In this document: positions 12,011 through 25,400 of the stretch, in pieces
How the letters are laid out: each line of letters begins with the position of its first letter
How positions within the stretch are numbered: position 1 is the first letter of the stretch
DNA from: Engraulis encrasicolus
Taxonomy: Eukaryota > Chordata > Actinopteri > Clupeiformes > Engraulidae
Reading direction: 5' to 3'
NCBI RefSeq assembly: GCF_034702125.1
Contig: NC_085866.1
Span: 13,690,564 to 13,754,563, forward strand
Length of the DNA stretch: 64,000 nucleotides
The notes under the pieces: generated by a model
Told to the model about the DNA's origin: nothing
The model's input: only the letters and a program-made list of their open reading frames with translations
The model's database searches: none
Made by a program: the position numbers and the translations under genes

Positions 12011-14764
12011 AAAAATTTAAAAGACAATACACAACAACAAAAGATTCAAAAACATGTTTTTTCTTTAGAGAAAAATGATTGCTTTATTGACTTAGAATGG
12101 AGGAACTTCATGACAATCAAAAGTGCCGAATGGCTCGGCCATACAGACCAGCATCTAGACCTTTTCTTTTGACATACATCAGCTTAGCCCGTCCCCATTG
12201 GTCGGGGTTTACCAGGTTAAGCTTCATTAACGAAAAGGTGAAGACATTGACATTCTGTTGTGGCCAATCAAACGGCAAGAGGTGACCCCCGATAACTCTG
12301 ATTGGACCAAAGAGAGCTGCTCAACCCTCTCTCTGATCCAGTAGGAGATACCAAGGATCACATGGTGGGAAAATGCCATAATTGTGGAAAACAATGACAA
12401 TAGTGCATTGGGGTAAATCAAACGCATAATGATGAAGACTAAACCTTTGTAAACATCCCAAACAATTAAATACCCATCCCAATCTGACTGGACACAGGAA
12501 GAAAAGCCCTCAATCTATGAACCTGTTATATTTCGAGTAAAATGATCAATCTAACTGTTGAGACTATGATGGTCTCCTTATCTCCATAGAAACTCTTTAA
12601 CAATGATATCCAACTCTATGACTCACTACACTACCTAGCAAAGCACCACTCAGATTAATCAGAGGTCCACAATACCATGGCGTTTGAGATGCGGCTCTGA
12701 ATTCCAAACAGCCAGCCAAAGAGGTTATGCTTAATCTAGATTTCCTTTACCTCACACAATAGTGACAAGAAGAAATGAACACAGGGCTTAAGTTCACCAA
12801 TTTGACATATCAGACTGCGTGTGAGTTTGCTTTTTTTTGACAGATAATAACATGACTTAATCAGTATTTGCACACAACATTGACTAATCCTGGATCATTT
12901 GGATTCTGATCTGAACACAACATAATTAAGTCCAGGAATCGGGTACCACTCATAATCAGTAAGTTATAAAAGCACTGTCTGAGATTTCAATGAACCCTTT
13001 TTTTGCTGTTTTTCTCTATAGTATTGTCAGCATCCGCGTCACATGTGGCTGCACATCTCACATCACTTTAATCACATCCACATTCTTTGCAAAGCTAACG
13101 CCAAGAAAAAAGAACGAAAAAAAAAAAAAAAAAACCAGCCTCAATAACGTTCTGCGATTGTCATTTGTCATGGAAGGATTAAGTTCTCGTCTGCCATCAC
13201 GGTCAATTAGGCAAATTGACGGAATGTTATGATCTCTTGCTGCGGAAACATTCGGGGGTGGAGAGTGGGGGGTTGGGTAACAAGGACAAGAGGTTGGCGT
13301 CTGGCTGTGCACACCGAGAGGCACAGACGGAGCCACTTCTCCTCTCCGGCAGAGCCAGGCCGGCACGGTTTAATGAACGTGACCCACCCACTGGCTTCAT
13401 CCCCATCTACCCCCTACTCTACCATCCTCCATACCCAGAAATGAGAGGTCAACATGGGTAACACTGGTCTGGGAGGAGGCGGAGGAAGAAGAGGAGGAGG
13501 AGGAAGAGGAGGAAAGGTCAAAAGGAAGGTAGACTAGTACAAAACAGGTAGTGATTTACAGATGCAACATGGGAACGAAATACACACACGTCTGTCTCTC
13601 TCTGCTAAACATTTGGAGATGTGAGAGACACGGGGACACAAAAGAGGCTGCTGCACTAAAAATCAAAAGGAGGATGGAGGGGAGGGTGACACGAGGTCCC
13701 ACGAGTGAAGACAGATACATGCACACACAGCCTGAGTGGCATGGATGGTAAGATATGACATGATGTGTGAAGGTATGGGAGGAAAAGATAAAACACGAAG
13801 AGATGAGACGAGATGAGGAAAATAAAGAGGGGGGAGGAGAAAACAGTCTGTGTTGCCATCCATTGCGACCCCCACCAGGAAAAAAGAAAGAATTTTTGGT
13901 CTGTCGCTCTCAACCAAACGGCTGAACAGGGGGCCGAAATAGATAGCAGGAAGAGACTGACCGCAGAACCAGATGGCTGCTGCACCATCAGACCACAACA
14001 TGCGCACGCACACACACGCACACACCACACCAACCCACAACACACACACACCAAACCACAACACGCACACGCACGCACACACACACACCTTGTTCAGATA
14101 CCCACAATGCACACCAATAATCCTAAGCTCACAAAGCCAGTGCCAGGCCAGTCTGCTGGCCAGTCTTCTGAGCAACTGACTGATCCTCACTGTACATTTA
14201 GGTTGCTCACATACACACCACACACGAGCATAAATCCCTCAAACAGGCTGTTTGAAACAGCACACACACGTACTACACATTGATACACACACAAACACAC
14301 ACACAGACACAGACACACACAGACACAGACACACACGTCCAGCAGAATCCAGAGGAAGAAAATTTGAAAAAAAGGGAAGAAAAAAAAAAATGACAAGTGA
14401 AAATGACTGATGATGAATGATTGTTTTAAAGGCTATGGAGGCTTCACCTTACCCACTACACTCCAGCTACACACACAGGCGCGCCGCACACATGCATGCA
14501 TACACACACACACATGCTGACACACACACACACACGCACACACGCCCACAAACGCGCACACACACACAGACACACACGCACGCACGCACGCACGCACGCA
14601 CGAACGAGCTCAGTAGGCGGGGTGACGTGCATCCCGCTCCACTGTGATAATGCCAGAAGGAAAAGTGTAAACGGTGCACGGAAGGGCACCCCTGTCCCAC
14701 CACCTCCCTCGCTCCCTCCCCCCCTCCCTCAGTGATGGGCAACATGGATTCATCAGTTACAATT
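12011..14764. other. Downstream of sephs2: no gene found; low-complexity patches
   Basis: Unique-looking DNA with a poly(A) run near 13108-13133, a GAGGAG-rich patch (13472-13516), CA/CGCA-rich patches at 13998-14090, 14208-14336 and 14467-14603, and a CCCTCC-rich patch near 14702-14730. It may include distal sephs2 3' UTR and its SECIS element, which I could not pin down. Long frames here are CA-repeat artefacts. Confidence 0.6.
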
Positions 14765-14894
14765 CAGGGGTGCATTTCTCGAAAGCGTAGTTGTTAACTG
14801 TTAGCAACTTTGGTAGTTGCCAATGGGATATTGCATTGCGACCAACAAAGTAGCTACCATAGTTAGCAACTACACTTTCGAGAAATTCATCCCA
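14765..14894. mobile_element. Palindromic MITE (copy 1 of 3)
   Basis: Arms read GGGTGCATTTCTCGAAAG and, in reverse, GGGATGAATTTCTCGAAAG, followed inward by GTTAGCAACT words. Copies of the same family lie at 20459-20585 and 40688-40815. Confidence 0.85.
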
Positions 14895-14925
14895 GAGCTA
14901 CATGTTCCAAATGACCTCGTTTTTC

Positions 14926-15185
14926 ACCTGTCCAACTCAACCAGGAGAGTACTCCAAGAACCTGGCTCAGTAGTAAACCAAGTGGAGTCTACCTTGAGGG
15001 TAGTGGTAAATCATCTAATAGAAGAGCCTGGAGTCCTCATGTTCTTCACCAAATGACACCTGTGGGCTATTTATTAGCAGGGTCAGCACTTCCTGTCGGT
15101 TAACTAAGCCAGGTTTATCACTAAACCAAGAATACCCTCCAGGTGATCTTTTAACCAGCCAACGACCTGGCTGAATTGGACAGGT
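14926..15185. mobile_element. MITE in the sephs2 3' flank
   Basis: The ends ACCTGTCCAACTCAACCAGG and, in reverse, ACCTGTCCAATTCAGCCAGG match at 18 of 20 bases. The interior contains GTTAACTAAGCC and GAGCCTGGAGT words, also found in a fragment at about 32640-32768. It begins 83 bases downstream of the sephs2 stop codon, so it is probably in the 3' UTR. Confidence 0.8.
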
Positions 15186-15267
15186 CAATCCAACGCCATT
15201 TGTAATATGTGGCACTAGATTGTAAGTATAATGACTCCATTTTGCCCCGTCACTGGCCTGCCTCCGT

Positions 15268-15626
15268 CTAGGAGACGGGTGGGGTCTGGGCCGGAGGCGG
15301 GGGCGGGCTGGTGCTGTTGTTGCTGCTGTTGTTGTTGGCCTCGGCGCCGGGGGAGCCGCGGAAGGGCACCTCGATGATGCGCGGCTTGTCGATGATGCGG
15401 GCGCAGCGGTTGCCCTTCTCCACGATGCCGATGATCCAGGCCTGCTGGCCGTCGCCCTGGCCCTCGGGGCCTGGAGTCACGGCCCCTCCAGAGGAGGACG
15501 AGGAGGTGGTGGTGGTGGTGGTGGAGGTGGAAGTAGCCAGGCCACCCTGGCCCTGCTGCCGACTAGCCTTCATCTCCGCACAGAAGCGAGCCGCCTGCTC
15601 CCGAGGAAGACAGATCAGCAGGCCTC
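15268..15626 (-). CDS. sephs2: sephs2 terminal coding exon with Thr/Ser insert and extra tail
   Basis: Begins [20 protein letters not shown] and ends with TAG at 15268-15270. Between AEMKASRQQ and the conserved [14 protein letters not shown] lies a low-complexity insert, a (CCA/ACC)n-encoded threonine run followed by serines and a Gly/Pro linker. After [12 protein letters not shown], about where known family members end, there are some 27 extra residues rich in Asn, Ser and Pro ([13 protein letters not shown]). The frame is intact, so the additions are probably translated. Confidence 0.95.
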
Positions 15627-17450
15627 CTGCAGGACAGGGACCGAGAGAGAGAGGGGGTGGGGAGGAACCAAAAGTTATTGTAGAATTTTGATCAGATATT
15701 TGGATTTTATTTTGGTCTTTTTTTCACTTTATTTACGATAGTCTAGTGAAGACGGTGACAGGAAGCAAGCAGGGAGAGAGAGAGATGGGGAAGGGCCGCT
15801 TTTCTGTCGAGATATGTTGCCTTGTCGAGAGGAGCGACCGATAGCCGTACTCGATAGTGGTGTTCTACCGATTTGCGCTGCCTCATCTTAATGAGCGACC
15901 TTCTTGATTTTCCATGGAAGACGTTTCAATCGGCCATGGTCCACGTAGGACTGTTTTAATAACCATTAGGCCTACTTTATTTATTTCACGGACAGGGGTG
16001 TGCAATCATTCATGCGGAGTTCAATAAGAACGTGCGGCTGCTGACCACTAAAAAAATGTGAGCCTCGCATCTCGACGGGTCGCTCATATAGACAGGACAC
16101 CGGCAAAACAAAAAAAACAAAAAAAAAAGAAAGAGAGAAAGAGAGAGCGAGAGAGAGCTGATCTGTCAGCTACTCCGACTAATGTCCTTCTCACTGCGAT
16201 GCCCTGCGAGATACAGTATATGGGAGGAGTAAGTAAAAAGATAACAACAGAATAAAGACACAGATGGAGGAGGAATAAGAAAGATGGAGGAGGATTAGAG
16301 AGAATGAAGAAAGATGGATGCACAGTGTAGATCACTTATGAAATAAAACAACAGAAAACACAGAGAAATACAGCAGATCTGAGAGAATAAGCAGAGGACA
16401 TTAAAGAGGGAAAATACATAAAGGGGGGGGGATGAAGTGACAGAGAAACAGTGTGAAGGAGAGATAAAAATAACGAGGAAAGGAGAGAAAGAGGTGGTGG
16501 ATGGGAGGAGAATGCGTCTTTTTTAATGGACAGGGCCACAACCATGTTGCCTTAATTGTACACAATCACTGTCACACTGTCCTGTTTGTATGCAATTAAA
16601 ACATCAAAACCAGCTGTGAAAAAAGCTATGCTACAGACAAACGGACTCCATGATGAGAAATTCACTTTGTGATGGACTTGTGCTCTTTTTTGCTCCCGCC
16701 TCTACAATTCAATGCGTTGAAATCAATCAACAGTGGCTTCTGAAGTAGGCCTCTAGAGGGACAAAGGGGTCAATTGTCCTGGGCCCAGGGAGAGATGGAG
16801 CCCAGAATTTGGTCTTCATTAAAAAGAATGTATAGAGAAGGGGGCCCCTTTCTGAGGGCTTTGTCCCAGGCCCGGTCAGAGCTGTCAGTGGCCCTTCCCA
16901 CAGAAATACTGACAGTAGATCTTTGCCGCATTTGGTGAGGAGCTTCTTAGCTCTGCATTTTACGGCCATGGTGCTACTGCAGTTAACCAGAGACTTGCAG
17001 GCAAAAACCAAAACAAGACAAAGGTACCTGCTTGTAATTCAAAATTGGTCCAGTGCTCCGTGTTCATATCGAACAGACAATTTATATGCAGCATTCATGT
17101 TCTGAAATCCTGGCAGTTGCCCGTGGAATAACACTTCCAACAGCACAAAACATGAATTGCCCAACATCACCCCCTGTTGGGGGGCATAGGTTACTGCACT
17201 CAAGTGTGTGTTTCAGAATACTGCTGTTTATACAAAGATTTAAGCAGGTGCTCTACAGAAGGGCTTTTCCGTATGACCGACCGCATGGCATTAGCAAATA
17301 TGTGGGCTATGCATAGAACATCCCACTTCTCCCGTTTTAGCATGTCTGACTTTCCTACCGTCAACAATGCCCATGCCCTACATTAACCAGATGCGTCAGA
17401 AATAGCTTACTCGCGTGGTCTAATTTGTGTCTTTATGGGAAGTCCAACAC

Positions 17451-17491
<41 letters not shown>

Positions 17492-20400
17492 CACACGCAC
17501 ACGTGGTCTACCTACACTCACCAGCCACTTAATTAGGAACACCTCTCGAATGCTGGGTTGGACCCCCTTTTGCCTTCAGAAGTGTCTGAACTGTCTGCAA
17601 CAACTCAGGTAGGCTGTGGCATTCCAACAAAGATAAATTGGTACTAATTGGCCCAAATTGTGCTAAGAAAGTATCCTTATGCCATTATATCTCCAAGCCT
17701 GAAATGTTGATGTAAGGCAGGGTTGACCCATGTTTTCATGCTGTTGACGCCAAATTCGGACCATTTCACATGAGTGTTGCAGTAGATATCAAGACTCATC
17801 AGACCAGGCAACATTTTCCGATCTTCTAGCGTTGTTTATGGTGACCCTGGTCAAATTGTTGCCTTATTTTCCTCGTCTTAGCTGACAGGAGTGGCACCAA
17901 ATGTGTTTTTCTGCTGCTGCAGCCCATTTGCCTCAAGATTTGATGTGCTGTGTATAATCAGGGATTTTTTTATGCATACCTCGGTTGTAATGAGTGGTTA
18001 TCTGACTTAATGTTGCCTTTGTATCAGCTCCAACCAGTCTGGCGATTATCCTCAGACCTCTGCCATCAACAAGGCATTTTTGCACACAGAAACGCTGCTC
18101 ATTGTATTTTATTTCTTTTCCACACCATTCTTTGTAAACCCTACAGATGGTTATGTGTGAATATCTCAGTATATCAGTCTTTTCTGAAATATTCAAATCA
18201 TGCCTTTTGGCACCAACAGCCATGCCATGTTCAAAGTCATTTAAATTGCCTTTCCTCCCCATTATGATGCCTGGTTTGAACTGCATAAGATCATCTCGAC
18301 CACGAGTTGCCACCATATGATTGGCTGATCAGAAATTTGCCTCAATGAACAGTTGTAACAGGTGTTCCTAATGAAGTGGCCGATGAGTGTATATTGTGCT
18401 TGTACATGTATATTAGTNTAGTTTATTTAGTTTAGTTCAACAGGGACCATGCAAAATACACATTGATTACAGAAGTAAAAAGATGGCTTGTGCCAGATTA
18501 TAGCTATATAGCTAATTTCCATCTGCAGTCCCTGGACAGATAAAACAAATATTAAAATACAATAACATAAACAAGATATAAACAAGTAAGCACATCCATA
18601 GGTCATAGGTGAAACACACACACACACACATTAAAATGGCATACAGTGTGAGTCATATTTTAAAAACATATGATTAATGTTGACAAGACTGGTTGGTTAA
18701 TATCCATTTTTTCACACCCCTTGAGAAGGCCTGATAATCAGTAATACTTTTTAGGTTACTGGGTAGACTATTCCATGTTTTGGTTGCCCTGAAGGAGAAG
18801 GCTGACTGAGCAAAAGCAGTTTGTCGGATTGGGAGACTACAATCACCCCTAATGGTGGATCTTGACGTTCTGCTCATCAATTCAGAGCAGGGTTGAACAA
18901 ATGTTCTTAGGGGTGGGGGTGCTGCATTGTGAATAATTTTATGGATTAGCCGCAGATCAGAAAATGTTATGATGTTTTCAAGGCTGAGCATATTATACTT
19001 TTCCTGGTGAACCAGAAGCTATGTGTTGACGCCCAGGGGGCTGGGCTACACAAACCTTCTGGTACACCTGTGATTCGCTCTCCTCCTCCGTTTACGAAAT
19101 AAATGGGGCAGCACGACGAATCGGGATCGTAGGGAGGGATTTTCGAACGCAACTCAACTTTCGAACGCAACTCCCTCCCCCAGGGTAGTTCGGCTGTGCC
19201 CGCCCCCTCCCTGAATCACAACAGTAATGGCGGCGTGCGAGGAGTTATCATGCGTCGGGATGGAAGCAGTAATTTCAGCGGTGTTATCCAAAATACCTCA
19301 AGTTGATTTTCTAAACGATGTTGTTCTGTTTTGGTTCCCGACCTGGCAGCGCTTACGTGACGACACGTCCTACGTCACAAAGCTTCAACGTGAGTGGTCG
19401 AAGTGTCATGTCATTCATATGAGGTTGCTCCAACCGCGTGCAAGCATCTTTTGACTAAACCCCGCCTGCGGAGAGGCGTGAAAGGGCAGTGTGCCAGTAG
19501 CCTGTTACTTACAGGCTACTGGTTCACCAGGAAATATTATACTTGCTCAGTATAGGACAATGGTGGTACTGAAAAGATCTTCTATCTAGGACCTTCAGGG
19601 CCTGCTTGTATAGTGAATCAATGGATTTTAAGACAGTCTTGTTGGCCTGGGACCAGCTTGATAAATAATAATGCAGGTGGGACATAATCATAGCATTGAC
19701 ATAAGTCACATCAGCATCAATACTCAGAGAGTCATCAATACTCAGAGAGACTTGTATATTTGCTACACTACGTAGCAAAAATAGGAAATAAAAAAGAAGA
19801 AAAATCTGCGCCCTATATTCATAGATTGAATCTATACTGCTCATAAGAACCCAGCCAACCGTAATTCATTCCACAAAGGACATGCAGCCCTCCAAAGAAT
19901 ATACAGTATACATGAGGTCAAAACAGGAGGTGAGAACAGGATGGGAACTTCAAGGGGCAATGAAACTAGCCAACGGGATACCATGAAAACGGTGGATTAT
20001 TTTAAAAGTTACAACGTGCTACAATGTCGATGGCAAAAAACAGGACAGCATTGATGTACTGTGTTGTTTGCGTAGGCAGAGCACAAACAAAATTTGCAGA
20101 CTGTAAATTAACATTATGCGTCAGGCTTTGAAATGCAAATACACTGTTGTCCACACTAAAGCTTTACTGTTTGCTAGTGAAAACAGAACAGCGATTTCAA
20201 TTTGACCTGCTCGGGTACTGATCTCTGGCAATACATCAGACAGCATTATACGATTCCTTCCTGAAAACATTGCACACATATAGCAGCTTTGTGGCGGAGA
20301 CAAATCAAACGTGTTGCTTTTGAAAACGCTAGCCCTCAACCCCAGCTGCTGTGAGGACGCAGCGTATAAAAATAACCAAAACAAAGCTGGCCATGTTTAA

Positions 20401-22366
20401 AACAGATCCCTCTGCCTGTGTGCAGTCTTAAAGTAAAAAACTGTCTATACAACGAAACCAGGGGTTTCTGGAAAGCGTAGTTGCTAACTATGTTAGCTAC
20501 TTTGTTGGTTGCAATGCAATTTCCCATTGGCAACTACCGAAGTTGCTAACTGCTAACAACTGCACTTTCCAGAAATGGACCCCAGCATTGCCATGTGCAG
20601 CCAGTCACACATAAAAACATGCTGATTTTACTGCCTGGCTGGCACAGCTCATTTCATAGCGCATTCTGCTCAGAAAGAGATCAGGTCATACGCAGCCTAC
20701 AGTAAGGTTGATTACACGCATCTCAAAATGTAATTAGACTGAGATTCGGGGCAAAGGAGATCTGCACTCACTGATGACTTCAATCATTCTGCTTCAAGGA
20801 GCAAAAAAAAAAAAATGATAGAATTCTTCTTCTGTCGCAGGCTTACTTCTACCACTTCTATTCCTTATGCACATAGACTCTCTTATTTTGAGGTCCTCAA
20901 TACCTTTCGCTGTAATATCATGCTTTAGAAATACACCAAGTACTGTAATGTCATCTGTGGATTTGCAACCGAGGACATGGCGTAGCCCTTTGTAATGTTA
21001 GCTTAAAAAAGACATTTTCAGACTTTGTAATCTGCTGCGTGCAGTGCTTAACATCAGTAAAAGTGCATATGTAACCAATTAAGTCCTATATGATGAGGGA
21101 ATACCAAGGGAGAGCGAGAAGATTGCTCTAAGGAGAATGAGACTTGCAGGACATTGCCAAAGGCACTCAGAACTGCCCGCCAGCAAACTGGTGCTATGGG
21201 AACCATCACGTCGGTGCCGGTTAAGAAGACGTCATATATGGATATACTCAAGAAGGATGCAGGAGCCCAGAGTACCAGCAAAATGAAAAGATGTATGGAG
21301 AATCGGGATGACTGGAAGCAACAACGGAAGGCTCGTCTGAGGACGACCTAGAGAATCTACATACTGGTAAATTGTGTGGCAGCAAAAGCCCTACATGCAA
21401 CAAATGTCCTCAAGTGCTCTGTTAGCTGGGGTCACGTTGAGCTTCATCCAGCATGCCAACTCTTTTGAATTCATGCACCTTTCCCCCTCTGCTCAGAGAC
21501 CAGAGTGGAGTGTGGAGTGTGGGTGTGTGGGATATGCTTTGCGTTGCCCTTCATCAATCAATGACAATACAGCATGCCCATTAAAAATCACTCACTTTTA
21601 AGGGAAATTCACTAATTTCCTTGCGTCCCTTGAGGCTACGCTTTATTGAGTTTTGATGTCGAGTGAGCGCTTTTGAAACTATTCAGCCGATCTCGAGATC
21701 ACACAGTAGGCAGGATCATTTTGGCTATTATCTTAGAATGAATTGTTTGTTATTGAATTAATCTGTATTTAAACAAATTACACCGCACTCACGATTAAAA
21801 GGTGCCAAAAAGAGAAAGAAATGTCTGCACACTAAAATCCTTTATTTCTTTTTAATAGCCAAGTTCTCGGTCTATGAACTTCCTCAGGGCTCAGTTGTTA
21901 TTAAATTAAGAAATGCTAATCTGTTCATCATCAGCATGCTTCACCGCCTCATTCATATATATATATATATACAAACACACACACACACGTGTGTCTATAT
22001 ACACCTACATAGCGCAACGGTTTTGAACATTTTTGCAGTATACAATACATGCATTGTCATTTTGCCATGTCATTGTAGACCCGGTGACAGGTAATTAACC
22101 CCTGGTAAGGGGCTGCAGATGGGTTTGGGCTGGACGCATGATTTACATTTTTTCTTGGTCGTTTTATTATCCATTACAAAACTGAATGAGGAACATTTTG
22201 TTACTGAAGTAACTGGATTTGGCCTGGGCACAGTTGATATATATTTCATCCAAGGATTCAAGGATATTTATTTGTCATGTACATAGAGACACTTTCGTGT
22301 CACTTGTTTTGCACTGGCCATGCATTTCATTACAAGTGTGCAGAAGAAGGGAGAAGAAGAAATAAA

Positions 22367-22407
<41 letters not shown>

Positions 22408-25400
22408 AAGTAACATGTTTGCGTCACTCTTGTAACATGAAAAATAACCAACATGTCATACTGCAACAAGCAAAATAAAAAATGAATTGCCCTGTTATTC
22501 TTTGCAATTTTTGTGAATACAGTCTGCAATATGATTGTATGCATGTGTGCGTGCGTGCGCGTGTGTGCGTGTGTGTGTGTGTGGTCGCACCTGAGGTCTC
22601 TGAGGAGGTGCCCTGCATCAGGCCGAAGAGGTTGCCGCAGGCCTTGCTGACGGCGGCCATCTTGGAAATGATGGGCAGGTTGTGGATGACGAAGGCCACC
22701 TCGTTGCGCTGCTGCTGTGCCAGGTTGCGTGCGTGGCCCAGGATGCCAAAGCCGGTGATGTCAGTGGCCGCGTGCGCATTGAACTTGTGCATGAGGGTCG
22801 CAGCTGCAAGGAGAGTGGATGGGAAAGGTGGGACTTCATTTCTATACTTGTAGTTGATAACTATAAATTGCGGTGTACGAATTATGATAACACAAAGCAG
22901 TTAATAGCACTTAATCAGAAGCACAAATAGTAGACGTGCAATATGCGCACACACACTAAAAGCAGAATTTACAGATTAAATGCAGCTAGTTACACCTAGC
23001 GCAAGTAAAGGTGGACATATTGGCCCTCATTTACCAAGCCATCATAGAAGCCAGTGCAGAAAGGAGCAGAGAACTCATCATACGACAGGCAATTTGAAAT
23101 GAGGTCAAGAATAAAGGCACCATTTCTTCTAGGGATGCACCGATACACATTTTTTCACTTCCGATCCGATACCGATATCTAAATTTGGATATCTGCCGAT
23201 ACCGATACTACTCCGATCCTATACCAAAACCACATATATGTATGGGTTTCAACTTGAGGTAGGCCCAAGTAGAAGTAAAAAAGTAACAACAAGTAAACAA
23301 GTAAAAAAGTAACAATCCCATCCTGAAAACTAATATGCAAGTGTTATGATTTCAAATTAACATTGGAAATGGCTCAATGTCAGTATCAGGAAAGTTTGGG
23401 AAAATTCCGATCCGATCCGATCTGTGAATCATGTTGATATCTGAACCCGATACCGATACACCGATACCGATATCCCATCCCTAATTTCTTCCAGCAGTGG
23501 CCAGTGACAGCTAGCCTGATGGAGAGTGCCATGTGCGCACTGTACAGTCTGGGGACGTCCCATGAGAGAATAGCAGTTTTGTCACAAAACAAAACACAAA
23601 ACAAATTTAGAAATGTCTTTTACTTAATCACTGCCATGATGCGTTTAACATTGAAGTCAATGGCAGGGGATTGCATGGGAGTTATGGAAGCCCAGATATC
23701 CTTGATGCTTTTTTGTCAGCTGTTCTTGTTTGTTGATCTGGTGACCCACGGTTCACTCTTCAAGATACCCTGTAGATTTCCATGCCACGTTTTGGTGATT
23801 TGGAGGTACGGACATTGTAACTGACCAGAAACAAAACCCTGTTGAAAATGAATGGGATTTTATTTCTGGTGTGTTAGAATGTTCATACCTTCAAAGCACC
23901 AAAACATGGCATGGAAATCTATTTTTGGAATAGTTGAAATGTGGGTCATGAATCTATAATCTATGAAAGTTTAACATTATTGATGGAATTATGGAAATAA
24001 ATCAATTTTCACGATATTCTAATTATATGACCTGCACCTGTACAGAATAGGTGGATCTTCTCCATTTCTGCCATTTTGAATTAGCCGTCAGACATCTTTG
24101 GCCGCGAAGTTACTGTACTTTGGTCAGACCAGCAAATATTACTTTATTACTTAGGATGTATTCATGAAAAGATCAAATTTGTGAATGGGCAGCATTTTGA
24201 AAATAAACCACTAAAATGACATACTGAACCTTTAATAAAGAGCAAAAACAACAAAGTAGGTACTTCACTTTGTGATCTTAAGTCGAGTGTGGAAATAAAT
24301 AACCCCTTTGTATGCAGGAAAGTGCACCTGTGCGGTTGAGCATGGCCATGTTCAACATGGCTTCCTGGTACGCCTGTTCCACTTCTTCCTTAGAGATGAC
24401 CAGTTTGATCTTGTTCCATCTATCCGGCTGTAGAAACAATATGATACATGATTTAAAAAAAAAAAAAAAAAGTTCTTTTGAGCTGCAGTTTGTTTGAGGA
24501 TTTATTTGAAGATTTCACACAGAATATGCATTTGAAATGGCACGTTTATGTCAGAAAGATATGCGATGTGAAGATAAAGATATTGCACTGATGCAGAGCC
24601 CTTGCATTGACCTCACAAAACCAATTTTGAACGCCTTTGAAAAGCCATAATCAAAGCCGGTCCAACCGTGTATAGTGGAAATGTCTGACATACACAGCTG
24701 AGGCAATCTCCATCTTTTACAAGCACTGCTCCCAACAAAAGAATGCAATCTTTTCCAATGTCATTACAAAAATTTCCATTTTCCAAAAATAGGAAAGTAG
24801 AGCAAGGCAAAATGCATCTTTGCAGGGGCAATCTACTGGCTTTGTGTAATGACTATAAACAGAGACTTAAAATAAAACCCATATAGACACATATCATTTA
24901 ACCATATAGGTTTTCAGTTAGTACGTTTTTGTTTGGTAAGGTTTTGTCAAAAGTGGAACATAAAATGCTGCCAACCCAAAACCAAGAATGCGTATTGTAG
25001 TGGTCAGTCAATAATATAACGTCATCTTACCAGGTCGAGCCACTGATGGGCGTTGACTGCCACCTGTGTGCCAAGAGGTTTGGTGAGGACTAGCACATCC
25101 CCTGGTACCGCACTGTCTGGCCTGCGGAGAGGAGCGGAGAGAAGAGGAGCGGAGGAGAGTACATTAACACATGGCCATCTCATTCCAACAGAACTGCAGT
25201 GACATTTTCATGAATTATTACCCGTGAGGGAGTTTGGTAGATACGCTAGGACACTTCCTTGTAGCTAAAAAAAAAAATGAATATGAGGCTACGAGTACTC
25301 ATCACCCTCTGGCTACGGGGAGACAAGGTCCTCACGGTGATGATGGCTTTAACAATGTGGGCATGCAAATTAGCACATAGTGCTCCAGGCTAACTGTACA

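Larger units (their letters stand above)
15627..22590 (-). other. sephs2: sephs2 intron 7 (7 kb), repeat-rich
   Basis: Holds a MITE copy (16730-16898), a (CGCA)n patch (17450-17497), a Tc1/mariner relic (17515-18389), an L2-like LINE fragment split by a 533-bp insertion (18421-19830), a palindromic MITE (20459-20585), another LINE fragment (21070-21352), a foldback fragment (about 21820-21900), TA/CA repeats near 21957-21988 and TG runs near 22367-22402 and 22547-22583. The stretch 15640-16720 is unique-looking with GA-rich patches. I see no host exon. Confidence 0.85.

Noticed and set aside
13340..13402. Minus-strand hairpin with ATGA and an AA-containing loop about 1.9 kb past the sephs2 stop, a possible SECIS
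   Set aside because: Stem AGCCAG/CTGGCT and an inner CACG/CGTG stem exist, but the 3' GA needed for the SECIS non-Watson-Crick quartet is missing. Left for a proper covariance search.
15311..15691. Plus-strand frame opposite the sephs2 last exon
   Set aside because: Shadow of the GC-rich minus-strand exon; no homology or splice context.
19227..19454. Plus-strand frame [15 protein letters not shown] as a host gene
   Set aside because: It lies wholly within the 533-bp transposon (19001-19533), has no recognised domain and ends near the element's right arm.
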